From the NCBI GenBank assembly GCA_910577465.1, contig CAJTMM010000017.1, forward strand, positions 1 through 54,727: a stretch of 54,727 nucleotides of DNA, given 5' to 3'. Positions 24,941 through 33,144 of the stretch are shown one piece after another. The stretch comes from an uncultured Muribaculaceae bacterium. GTDB taxonomy: Bacteria; Bacteroidota; Bacteroidia; Bacteroidales; Muribaculaceae. Made by a program: the position numbers and the translations under genes. Numbering within the stretch: the first letter of the stretch is position 1; the number at the start of each line of letters is the position of its first letter. Below the pieces are notes generated by a model. That model was not told the origin of the DNA. It did not search any database and saw only the letters and a list, made by a program, of their open reading frames with translations.

Positions 24941-25014
24941 CGCTTCAGGATGGGCTTGAACCAACGACCCCCTGATTAACAGTCAGGTGCTCTAACCAAC
25001 TGAGCTACTGAAGC
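24941..25014 (-). tRNA. tRNA-Asn (GTT), copy 1
   Basis: On the minus strand: acceptor GCTTCAG/CTGAAGC, D arm AGCTCAGTTGGTTAGAGC, anticodon arm CCTGACTGTTAATCAGG with GTT, and T arm containing GGTTCAAGC. The length is 74 nt; CCA is not encoded. It is 15 bp downstream of copy 2, sharing its promoter. Confidence 0.92.
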
Positions 25015-25029
25015 ATTTCTAAAATTTTG

Positions 25030-25103
25030 CGCTTCAAGATGGACTTGAACCAACGACCCTCTGATTAACAGTCAGATGCTCTAACCAACTGAGCTATTGA
25101 AGC
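25030..25103 (-). tRNA. tRNA-Asn (GTT), copy 2
   Basis: On the minus strand: acceptor GCTTCAA/TTGAAGC, anticodon arm TCTGACTGTTAATCAGA with GTT. It differs from copy 1 by two compensated stem pairs (one in the acceptor stem, one in the anticodon stem) and by one T-loop base. It is the promoter-proximal gene of the pair. Confidence 0.92.
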
Positions 25104-25159
25104 ATTTGCGCTATCGCTTGTTTTGTGAAGCGAACACCCCCCCTCCGGGGATTTGCGAT

Positions 25160-25191
25160 GCAAAATTAGGAGGTTTATTCCAAATATGCAA
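25160..25191 (-). promoter_or_regulatory. Promoter of the tRNA-Asn pair
   Basis: Minus-strand TAATTTTGC (-7 element, 25160-25168), a 20-bp spacer and TTG (25189-25191). The predicted 5' leader is about 50 nt. Confidence 0.6.
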
Positions 25192-25449
25192 CAATTTCCT
25201 TGTTTTTTTCATAAAAATCCGATTATTAGGCTATAAAAATTTTGCAAATCATCGTAAATCGATAAAAAGCAAGGTGAGAAAAAGTATAAAAAATATGCCA
25301 TATTTGCAGGTGGGTATCTGTATGTGTGCTTTATTAAAATGAATTTACGTGCACTTCCGCTTTGCGTTTTGTCGGTTTTGGGGTGTGGGGAGACGGGGGA
25401 ATTGGCGGATTGGAAAATCAATGGTGGCTTATAAAACAAATATCCTGTT

Positions 25450-25479
25450 TTTGATTGTTATAATAATTGACTAACTTTG
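25450..25479 (+). promoter_or_regulatory. Promoter of the ctp-mfd run
   Basis: TTTG (25450-25453), 18-bp spacer, TAACTTTG (25472-25479), a perfect TAnnTTTG match 32 bp before the ctp start codon. Confidence 0.65.
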
Positions 25480-25511
25480 GTCGCCCGTTTCACAAACACA
25501 TTCCACTATTC

Positions 25512-27167
25512 ATGAAGAAATTATTTTACACCGTAGCTGCTTTGTTTGTGGCTACCCTCATAGCCCAAGGCGCCACACGCAGCAAAAAAGCGGACGTGGC
25601 GGCGAATCTGGATGTATTCAATTCCGTGGTAAAGGAGTTGCAGACCAATTATGTGGATTCCATAGATGTGGAAAAGTCGGTGACTACGGCTATCAATGCG
25701 ATGCTTGGTCAGCTTGACCCGTACACTGAGTACATACCTCGTAGCGCCCAGGATGAGTTCCGTAGCCGCAATACCGGTGAATATGCCGGAATAGGCTCAT
25801 ACATAATGGCTCGTAACGGCAATGTGTATATAAGCGGTCCTCATGAAGGTTCGCCTGCCGACCGTGCGGGATTGCGTCACGGTGACCTCATCATGACGGT
25901 GGATGGCGATACCGTGCTCGGTATGTCGACCGATAAGGTAAGCGAACGTCTCAAGGGCCCCAAAGGGTCGGTGGTGAAAGTGACGGTGAAACGTCCGTAT
26001 GTGGCAGATTCCATAATAAGCGTGGAGATGGTCCGTGATAAGATTCAGATACCGTCGGTGCCTTACTATGGTATAGTGCGTGACAATATAGGGTATATAC
26101 TTCTGTCGCAATTCACCGATAAATCCGCCGATGAGGTGAAGGCGGCGTTGGACTATCTCATAAAGGAACGCAGTGCCGAGGGATTGATTTTTGACTTGCG
26201 TGACAATGGCGGCGGTTATCTGGAGAGCGCAGTGAAGATATTGGGCTATTTCCTGCCTAAGGGTACTGAGGTGCTACGCACGCGTGGCAAAGGTGTGCTT
26301 GACGAAAAGGTGTACAAGACCACTTCCAAACCTATAGCCGGCGACATACCTCTGGTGGTGCTCACTGACGGTGGTACGGCTTCTGCATCCGAGATTACCT
26401 CGGGCGCATTGCAAGACCTGGACCGTGCGGTGATAATGGGATCACGTTCATTCGGCAAAGGATTGGTGCAGACTACCCGCGATCTGCCTTACGACGGATT
26501 GCTCAAGGTCACCGTTGCCAAGTACTATATCCCGAGCGGACGTCTGATTCAAGCCATAGACTACTCGCACCGCAATGCCGACGGAACCGTGGGGCGTATC
26601 CCCGACAGCCTGACTACGGAATTTACCACTGCCGGTGGCCGCAAGGTGCGCGACGGTGGTGGCATAACTCCGGACGTGACTGTGGAGTATCCTGATATAA
26701 GCCGTATAACTTACAATGTGGTAAGCGATAATTGGGCGTTTGACTTCGCCAATAAGTATGCCGCCGAGCATGAAAAGATACTGCCGATAGGCGAGTTTGA
26801 GATTGACGATTCGATATATGCCGACTTCAAACGCTCCATAGATCCGGCTAAGTTTAACTATGATAAGGTGTGCGAGACTATTCTCGACCGCCTTAAAGAG
26901 GCTGCCAAAATCGAGGGTTATATGTCGGATAGCCTGATGGCGCAGATAGGCGTGCTTGAAGGGATGATGAAACATCCGCTTGATAAGGACCTCGATACTC
27001 ACCGCGATGCCATAGCTCCTTATCTGGAGCGTGAGATTGCCGAGCGTTATTTCCACCGTAAGGGGGAGGTGCAGAGTGTGCTGCGACATGATGTAGCGAT
27101 AGACTCTGCGGTGACATTGCTTAAAGATCCGGTGCGCTACAAATCGTTGCTCGCTCCGAAAAAATAA
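25512..27167 (+). CDS. C-terminal processing peptidase (S41 family) with PDZ domain
   Basis: Periplasmic serine protease of 551 aa that trims or degrades proteins from the C-terminus. I start at ATG 25512: it lies after a perfect promoter and opens a Sec signal (MKKLFYTVAALFVATLIAQG). The PDZ domain spans about residues 75-160 (GIGSYIMARNGNVYISG, DRAGLRHGDLIMTVDGD). The S41 domain follows (GYILLSQFTDKSADEVK, LIFDLRDNGGG), with catalytic Ser291 in GGTASASEI and Lys316 in SFGKGLVQT, the Ser/Lys dyad of CtpA-type enzymes. A C-terminal helical part (~400-551) completes it. Length and order match Bacteroidetes S41 peptidases. mfd begins 16 bp after its stop. Confidence 0.92.
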   Translation: MKKLFYTVAALFVATLIAQGATRSKKADVAANLDVFNSVVKELQTNYVDSIDVEKSVTTAINAMLGQLDPYTEYIPRSAQDEFRSRNTGEYAGIGSYIMARNGNVYISGPHEGSPADRAGLRHGDLIMTVDGDTVLGMSTDKVSERLKGPKGSVVKVTVKRPYVADSIISVEMVRDKIQIPSVPYYGIVRDNIGYILLSQFTDKSADEVKAALDYLIKERSAEGLIFDLRDNGGGYLESAVKILGYFLPKGTEVLRTRGKGVLDEKVYKTTSKPIAGDIPLVVLTDGGTASASEITSGALQDLDRAVIMGSRSFGKGLVQTTRDLPYDGLLKVTVAKYYIPSGRLIQAIDYSHRNADGTVGRIPDSLTTEFTTAGGRKVRDGGGITPDVTVEYPDISRITYNVVSDNWAFDFANKYAAEHEKILPIGEFEIDDSIYADFKRSIDPAKFNYDKVCETILDRLKEAAKIEGYMSDSLMAQIGVLEGMMKHPLDKDLDTHRDAIAPYLEREIAERYFHRKGEVQSVLRHDVAIDSAVTLLKDPVRYKSLLAPKK

Positions 27168-27183
27168 AAATGATATAACATAG

Positions 27184-30100
27184 ATGACCGTAAGCGAACT
27201 TACCGAATCATTTTTGTCGGGTCCGCGCGGGAAAGCGTTGGCAAAAGCGTTTTCCGGTGCGGATGCCGCTATTGTCAGTGTATATAATTTAGCCGGTTCG
27301 TCGGTAGCGGTAATGCTTGCATTATTGCCGCGCCGTGATGAACCGGTGCTTGTGGTGGGCGATTCGCTCGATGATGCAGGCTATCTGTATCATGACTTGT
27401 CGCGTCTGCTTGGGGAGGATAGTGTGGCTATGTTGCCGTCGGCATACAAGCGCGATATCAAGTATGGACAGGTCGACCCTCCATCGCAGATATTGCGCAC
27501 CGAGGCTCTGAGCCGCTGGCACAGCGATGCCAAGCTTCGGTTTGTGGTAACATATCCCGAAGCACTTGCCGAGCGTGTGGCGTCGCGCGACACGATATCG
27601 TCGCACACGCTGCATCTGAGCAAGAGCAAGGAGACCGACATTATGGAAACGGTGAAGTGGTTGCGTGAAAACGGATTCAAGGAGGAGGACTATGTGTATG
27701 AACCCGGTCAGTTTGCTTTGCGTGGTTCCATTCTCGATATATTCAGTTACAGCCACGAGCTGCCGTATAGGGTGGATTTCTTCGGCGATGAGATAGACTC
27801 TATGCGCACGTTCAATATCGAGACGCAATTGTCGGAACAACACATAGAGGAGATGTCCATAACCTCCAACGTGGTGACGCAATCGCGCGGTGCATCGCTT
27901 CTCGATTTCATAAGCGGCGGAACCCTTATAGCCGTGCGCGATGCCGGTTACACATTGCAACGCATAGCGGCTGTAGCTTCCGAGACATTCTCGGAGAGCG
28001 CGTTGATAGCCGATGAGGGAGACCGTCATGCCATGAAGCAGGTGGTGGATGCCGATGCCTTTGCCGCACGCTTCCGTGAGTTCAGCCAACTGCGGTTTAC
28101 AGCCGGTGCCAATCCCGATGGAGAAGCGAGAACCACTATAGACTTCCGATGCTCGCCGCAAGTGCTGTACCATAAAAATTTCGACCTGATATCCGAGTCG
28201 TTCAAGAAGTTTGAATCGGATGGCTACGGGATATATATACTGAGTGACAGCGATAAACAGATAGAGCGTTTGCGTGCGATATTTGCCGACCGTGGCGATG
28301 ACATAACCTTTACACCCGTAGATGCCACACTGCATGAGGGATTTGTGGATCACCAGTCGAAAAAGTGTGTTTTCACCGATCATCAGATTTTCGACCGTTT
28401 CCATAAATACAATCTCAAGAGCGATAAGGCACGTTCGGGTAAGCTCGCATTGTCGCTCAAGGAATTAAGTTCCATCGAGCCGGGCGACTATATAGTGCAT
28501 GTGGACCACGGTGTAGGGCGTTTCGCCGGTCTGTACCGAACCAATGTGTCGGGGCGTACACAGGAGATGATAAAACTCACGTATGCCAACGACGATATAA
28601 TATTCGTGTCGATACATGCGCTTCACAAGTTAGCCAAATATCGTGGCAAAGAGGGAGTGCCGCCAAAAATCAACAAACTCGGTACCGGAGCCTGGAACCG
28701 TGTCAAGGAACGGACTAAGTCGAAGCTCAAGGATATAGCCCGAGACCTGATTAAACTCTATGCAGCGCGTAAGCAGGAAAAAGGGTTTGGATTTTCCCCT
28801 GACACCTATATGCAGAATGAGTTGGAAGCATCGTTTATCTACGAGGATACCCCCGACCAGCTTACCGCGACCAAGGCAGTGAAGTCCGATATGGAGAGTG
28901 ACCGTCCCATGGACCGACTGATATGCGGTGATGTAGGATTCGGAAAAACGGAAGTGGCTATACGTGCGGCATTCAAGGCGGCAGCCGATAATAAACAGAC
29001 TGCCGTGCTCGTGCCTACAACGGTGCTCGCCTACCAGCATTACAATACATTCTCGCGTCGTCTAAAGGACTTCCCTGTAAGGGTGGACTATCTGTCGCGC
29101 GCACGCACCCCAAAGCAGGTGAAAGAAGTGCTTTCCGACCTTGCCGAAGGGAAGATAGATATACTCATAGGTACTCATAAATTAATAGGCAAGGGGGTTA
29201 AATTCAAGGATTTGGGACTGCTTGTGGTGGATGAGGAACAGAAGTTCGGTGTAGCTGTAAAGGAGAAGCTAAAGCAGATGAAGACAAATGTGGATACCTT
29301 GACCATGAGTGCCACCCCCATTCCACGTACGCTTCAGTTCTCCCTGATGGGCGCCCGCGACCTTTCGGCAATAACTACACCACCTGCAAACCGTTATCCC
29401 ATAGTCACCTCCGTGAATACGCTCAATGACGATATTCTCGCCGAGGCTATCAATTTCGAGATGTCGCGCAACGGACAGGTATTTATAGTCAACAACCGCA
29501 TAGAGGGGCTCAATGAGCTTGAAGCGATGGTGAAACGCCTTGTGCCTGATGCGAGGGTGGTGATAGGGCATGGTCAGATGCCACCGGAAAAATTGGAGAA
29601 GGCAATCCTTGACTTTGCCAATCATGACTACGATATACTGCTGGCAACCACTATAATAGAAAGCGGTATAGATATGCCGAATGTCAATACCATAATAATC
29701 AACAACGCCCAGAATTTCGGGTTGAGCGAACTGCATCAGCTGCGTGGTCGTGTGGGACGGAGTTCGCGTAAGGCTTTCTGTTATCTTACCGTACCGCCGC
29801 ATGTGCCATTGTCGCCCACATCCCGTCGGCGATTGCAGGCAATAGAGAGCTTCAGCGACCTCGGTAGCGGAATACATATAGCCATGCAGGACCTCGACAT
29901 ACGCGGTGCCGGTAACCTGCTCGGTGCCGAGCAGAGCGGTTTCATAGCGGACTTGGGCTATGAAACATATCAGAAGATACTCAAGGAGGCGGTGACGGAG
30001 TTGCGCACAGAGGAATTTGAGGACCTTGGTGATGGCGCACAGCAAAATCCGGAAGATACGGAATATGTTGCCGATTGTGTGATAGAAAGTGATATGGAAT

Positions 30101-30531
30101 TGTTGCTCCCTGCCGATTACGTGCCGCAGGAGAGCGAACGTATATCGCTGTATCAGGAGCTTGATTCGATAGAGCGTGAGATGGACCTCCAGGCTTTTAA
30201 AGAACGGCTCGTGGACCGCTTCGGCAAGATACCTGCCGTGACTGCCGAATTGCTCCGCATACCGCGTTTGCGCAGGCTTGCACGGCGGTTGGGTATAGAA
30301 AAGGTGGCTTTGAAGCAGGACACCATGTTTGTCTATTTCGTGGATGATACGAACAAGGCTTACTATCAGTCACCTATGTTCGGTAAACTGTTGCAGTTCC
30401 TTCAGGAGAATCCCCGCCGTTGCCGTATCCGTGAGAAAGCCGGCAAACGGAGTTTTGCGATATCTCATGTCGATAGCGTTGAGGAAGCTGTGCATGTGTT
30501 GCAATCGGTTCTTGAAAAGCAGGGTATCTGA
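27184..30531 (+). CDS. mfd: Transcription-repair coupling factor Mfd
   Basis: ATP-driven translocase that removes stalled RNA polymerase from DNA lesions and recruits UvrA. It is 1115 aa, a usual length. Domain order: UvrB-like N-terminal part (~1-330), RNA-polymerase-interacting domain beginning near residue 430 (EPGDYIVHVDHGVGRFAG), RecG-like helicase core with Walker A GDVGFGKT (G582-T589) and Walker B VVDEEQKFG (D683), the later helicase motifs including HQLRGRVGRSSRKAFCYL, and the C-terminal TRCF domain (~970-1100). The start at 27184 lies 16 bp after the peptidase gene and fits a co-transcribed unit. Confidence 0.96.
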   Translation: MTVSELTESFLSGPRGKALAKAFSGADAAIVSVYNLAGSSVAVMLALLPRRDEPVLVVGDSLDDAGYLYHDLSRLLGEDSVAMLPSAYKRDIKYGQVDPPSQILRTEALSRWHSDAKLRFVVTYPEALAERVASRDTISSHTLHLSKSKETDIMETVKWLRENGFKEEDYVYEPGQFALRGSILDIFSYSHELPYRVDFFGDEIDSMRTFNIETQLSEQHIEEMSITSNVVTQSRGASLLDFISGGTLIAVRDAGYTLQRIAAVASETFSESALIADEGDRHAMKQVVDADAFAARFREFSQLRFTAGANPDGEARTTIDFRCSPQVLYHKNFDLISESFKKFESDGYGIYILSDSDKQIERLRAIFADRGDDITFTPVDATLHEGFVDHQSKKCVFTDHQIFDRFHKYNLKSDKARSGKLALSLKELSSIEPGDYIVHVDHGVGRFAGLYRTNVSGRTQEMIKLTYANDDIIFVSIHALHKLAKYRGKEGVPPKINKLGTGAWNRVKERTKSKLKDIARDLIKLYAARKQEKGFGFSPDTYMQNELEASFIYEDTPDQLTATKAVKSDMESDRPMDRLICGDVGFGKTEVAIRAAFKAAADNKQTAVLVPTTVLAYQHYNTFSRRLKDFPVRVDYLSRARTPKQVKEVLSDLAEGKIDILIGTHKLIGKGVKFKDLGLLVVDEEQKFGVAVKEKLKQMKTNVDTLTMSATPIPRTLQFSLMGARDLSAITTPPANRYPIVTSVNTLNDDILAEAINFEMSRNGQVFIVNNRIEGLNELEAMVKRLVPDARVVIGHGQMPPEKLEKAILDFANHDYDILLATTIIESGIDMPNVNTIIINNAQNFGLSELHQLRGRVGRSSRKAFCYLTVPPHVPLSPTSRRRLQAIESFSDLGSGIHIAMQDLDIRGAGNLLGAEQSGFIADLGYETYQKILKEAVTELRTEEFEDLGDGAQQNPEDTEYVADCVIESDMELLLPADYVPQESERISLYQELDSIEREMDLQAFKERLVDRFGKIPAVTAELLRIPRLRRLARRLGIEKVALKQDTMFVYFVDDTNKAYYQSPMFGKLLQFLQENPRRCRIREKAGKRSFAISHVDSVEEAVHVLQSVLEKQGI

Positions 30532-30584
30532 TAAAAAAGATATTAAATATGGCTGTGCTTGCGGAAAATGCGTAAATTTGCTAT

Positions 30585-31850
30585 ATGAACTACCGGATTT
30601 TTCCCCCGCAAGAATTATTAGAGGCATCCATAGAGTTGCCCCTGTCGAAAAGTATGAGTAACCGTGCACTGATTATCAGTGCATTTGCTCCCAATGTGGC
30701 AAGACCTGAGAGACTTGCCGACTGTACCGATACGCGTGCGCTGGAAGCCGCACTCGCATCTGATGCCCCTGAGGTAAATGTAGGGGGTGCCGGTACGGCT
30801 ATGAGGTTTCTTACAGCTTATTTCGCGTCGCAACCCGGACGCGTGGTGACGCTCGATGGCGATGCCCGTATGCGTCAGCGTCCGATAGGGGTGCTTGTAG
30901 ATGCGTTGCGCGATTGCGGAGCCGCGATTGAATATGCGGGGGAGAAGGGTTTCCCTCCGTTGCGTATCACCGGTACGCGGCTTCATGGCGGCAATGTGAC
31001 AGTAGACGCCGGTATAAGTTCGCAATACATATCGGCATTGCTCATGGCGGCGCCACTCATGACGCGAGGTCTGGTGTTGGAACTTGAGGGAGATGTATCA
31101 TCTTTGCCGTATATCGACCTTACGATAGATATGATGAAGCATGCCGGTGCCGTAGTGGAGCGCGACCGTGAGACGGTTACTGTGGCCCCGCAAGGTTATA
31201 GCGGCGGTAATCCTATAGTGGAAGCTGACTGGAGCGCGGCATCGTATTGGTATGAGATAGAGGCCTTGACCTCGGGTTTCCTTACGTTGCACGGCTTATC
31301 AGGAACCTCGAAGCAGGGCGATAAGTGCGTTGCGGATATATATGCCGATTTGGGAGTGACCACCGATTTTAACGGCGAGGATGGAGGTGTGGATCTTATG
31401 GGTTCACCTGACTTGTCGCCACGGCTGATTCTTGACATGTCGCATTGTCCTGATATAGCCCAGACAGTAGCCGTGACATGTGCCATGATAGGGGTGCCGT
31501 TCAAGCTTACCGGACTGGCTTCGCTCAGAATCAAGGAGACCGACAGGATATCGGCTCTTGCCAATGAACTCCGTAAGGTAGGCGTGGTTACAGTTACCTC
31601 TGATTCCACTATTGAGTGGGACGGTCGGCGTATGCCGGTGTTGAGCCTTCCCGAATTCGATACATACGGTGATCATCGTATGGCACTTGCGTTCGCTCCT
31701 GTAGCCGTGTATATACCCGGTGTGGTGATTCGTGATGCCGAGGTGGTGGACAAGTCCTATCCCGAATATTGGGCGCATCTGGAATCGGCAGGATTTGTGA
31801 TAACTGATGGCGATGCCCCGCTTGAGGATAATGATGTTACGGAGGAATAG
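30585..31850 (+). CDS. aroA: 3-phosphoshikimate 1-carboxyvinyltransferase (EPSP synthase)
   Basis: Shikimate-pathway enzyme joining phosphoenolpyruvate to shikimate-3-phosphate, 421 aa, cytoplasmic. Recognisable signatures: LPLSKSMSNRALI (K22 and R27 bind substrate), GGAGTAMRFLTAYFA, the turn MRQRPIGVLVDALRDCGA, SSQYISALLMAAPL, and the C-terminal KETDRISALANELRK and GDHRMALAFAP. These follow the two-lobed inside-out alpha/beta order of AroA. It lies 53 bp after mfd. A -7-like TAAATTTG (30573-30580) sits 4 bp before the ATG, but no -33 TTG is spaced for it. The next gene starts 3 bp after the stop, so they are co-transcribed. Confidence 0.95.
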   Translation: MNYRIFPPQELLEASIELPLSKSMSNRALIISAFAPNVARPERLADCTDTRALEAALASDAPEVNVGGAGTAMRFLTAYFASQPGRVVTLDGDARMRQRPIGVLVDALRDCGAAIEYAGEKGFPPLRITGTRLHGGNVTVDAGISSQYISALLMAAPLMTRGLVLELEGDVSSLPYIDLTIDMMKHAGAVVERDRETVTVAPQGYSGGNPIVEADWSAASYWYEIEALTSGFLTLHGLSGTSKQGDKCVADIYADLGVTTDFNGEDGGVDLMGSPDLSPRLILDMSHCPDIAQTVAVTCAMIGVPFKLTGLASLRIKETDRISALANELRKVGVVTVTSDSTIEWDGRRMPVLSLPEFDTYGDHRMALAFAPVAVYIPGVVIRDAEVVDKSYPEYWAHLESAGFVITDGDAPLEDNDVTEE

Positions 31851-31853
31851 CGT

Positions 31854-32294
31854 ATGATAGTGGCATTGTACATACTTATAGCGTTGGTGGTGGTCGGTGC
31901 CGTGCTGTACTTGCTTCACCGTCGTGAGGAAGCTTCCGGCGGAATGGAGAGTGACGGCAAGGTCGATGATACTTCCTCACCTGAGGATGGGGAGGAGTGC
32001 TGCGGGATGCACATCACATGTGAGAAGGATTCGTTGCTCGCATCGGTAAGTGACAGTATTGAGTATTATGATGATGAGGAGCTTGACCGTTTCCGGGGCG
32101 TGGCTCCCGATGATTATAATGACGATGCCGTGGAGGAGTTCCGCAATGTGTTGCTGACCCTGCTCCCTGAAGATATAGCCGGATGGGCGCGTAGCATACA
32201 ACTGCGTGGCATAGAGCTTCCGACCCCGGTGCGCGATGAGTTGCTGCTGATTGTGTCCGAAGCACGGCGCTCACGGTCCGTGCCTGAAATGTAA
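31854..32294 (+). CDS. Small membrane-anchored protein with CCGxHxxC motif
   Basis: A 146-aa protein of unknown function. Seen: one N-terminal transmembrane helix (MIVALYILIALVVVGAVLYLLH), an acidic linker, the Cys-rich motif ECCGMHITCEKD (about residues 48-59), then an acidic soluble part (YYDDEELDRFRGVAPDDYND) and a helical C-terminus (LPEDIAGWARSIQLRG). I recall similar conserved proteins beside metal-transport genes in Bacteroidales, but no characterised homologue. The CC..H..C cluster could bind metal or an Fe-S centre (inference). It sits between aroA (3-bp gap) and a metal ABC permease, supporting a link to metal handling. Confidence 0.65.
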   Translation: MIVALYILIALVVVGAVLYLLHRREEASGGMESDGKVDDTSSPEDGEECCGMHITCEKDSLLASVSDSIEYYDDEELDRFRGVAPDDYNDDAVEEFRNVLLTLLPEDIAGWARSIQLRGIELPTPVRDELLLIVSEARRSRSVPEM

Positions 32295-32318
32295 TGATAA
32301 TGACTATTGACTACGTGT

Positions 32319-33137
32319 ATGTGGGATATATTTGAATACGCATTTTTCCGAAACGCCATTGCCGGAGTGCTGATTATCAGCGTTGCTTCAGCTGTGATAG
32401 GTACGTATATCGTCACCCGCCGGCTTGTAGCTATAAGCGGTGGCGTAACCCACGCTTGTTTCGGTGGGCTTGGACTCGGTTATTTCTTGGGTGTCAGTCC
32501 TGTGCTCACCGCCGCAGTGTTTGCCGTGGGAGCTTCGGCGGGAGTGGAATGGATGTCGGCGCGGCATCGTGTGCGCGAGGACTCGGCTATCGCTGTGGTG
32601 TGGGCATTGGGTATGGCAATAGGTATATTCTTCGTATTTCTCACCCCGGGATATGTTCCGGAGCTTAATACGTTCCTGTTTGGGAATGTGCTTACGATTT
32701 CTACCGGCGATTTGTGGCTGTTCGGTATATACACGTTGGTGTTGCTGCTGTTCGTGGCATTGTATTACCGCGAGATAGTGGCATGCGCGTTCGACCGTGA
32801 TTTCGCCACGGTGATGCATATTCCGGTAAAGTTTGTCACATACTCCATGACGGTGTTGGTGGCAGTGTGTATAGTTTTGACCATAAAGTTGGTAGGGGTT
32901 ATGCTACTCATGTCGATGTTTGCGTTGCCTCAGATGATAGCCGAAGTGTTCAGCCATAGGTTCAAGATCATAATGCTGTTGTCGGTAGTCATATCGGCAT
33001 TCTGCTGTTCGGTGGGGCTTATGGTCAGCTCGGTGGTGGATGTGCCGTGTTCAGCCATAATAGTCATGATAATGGTGGGGGTGTATGTGTGCGCCCAAGT
33101 GTGTGCTGCGGTTGTAAAGCCCCGCGCGGCGCAATAA
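32319..33137 (+). CDS. Metal ABC transporter permease (ABC-3 / ZnuB-like)
   Basis: Inner-membrane permease of 272 aa for a Zn, Mn or Fe ABC importer. I use ATG 32319 (MWDIFEYAFFRNAIAGVL); a TTG 12 bases earlier is less likely. The family features are the N-terminal FFRNAIAGVL, the motif GTYIVTRRLVAISGGVTHACFGG (short, residues ~28-50), seven to nine hydrophobic segments, and KLVGVMLLMSMFALPQMIA near residue 190. The ATP-binding subunit and the metal-binding lipoprotein are not next to it, so they must be encoded elsewhere. It follows the CCGxHxxC protein and ends 7 bp before the large TPR lipoprotein gene. The metal cannot be told from sequence. Confidence 0.85.
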   Translation: MWDIFEYAFFRNAIAGVLIISVASAVIGTYIVTRRLVAISGGVTHACFGGLGLGYFLGVSPVLTAAVFAVGASAGVEWMSARHRVREDSAIAVVWALGMAIGIFFVFLTPGYVPELNTFLFGNVLTISTGDLWLFGIYTLVLLLFVALYYREIVACAFDRDFATVMHIPVKFVTYSMTVLVAVCIVLTIKLVGVMLLMSMFALPQMIAEVFSHRFKIIMLLSVVISAFCCSVGLMVSSVVDVPCSAIIVMIMVGVYVCAQVCAAVVKPRAAQ

Positions 33138-33144
33138 ACGGCAT

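Larger units (their letters stand above)
25104..25511. other. Intergenic region between tRNA-Asn and ctp
   Basis: No gene is supported in this 408-bp divergent spacer. It carries the minus-strand tRNA promoter (25160-25191), an AT-rich stretch with no recognised feature, and the plus-strand promoter of ctp (25450-25479). Confidence 0.65.

Noticed and set aside
25097..25342. Plus-strand open frame across tRNA-Asn copy 2 and the spacer
   Set aside because: It begins inside a tRNA gene on the opposite strand and the translation has no domain-like character.
30573..30587. A -7-like TAAATTTG 4 bp before the aroA start (and TAGATTTG 3 bp before the kinase start at 41567), suggesting leaderless transcripts
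   Set aside because: Neither has a TTG at -33 spacing, and short AT-rich matches to TAnnTTTG are common, so no promoter was called.
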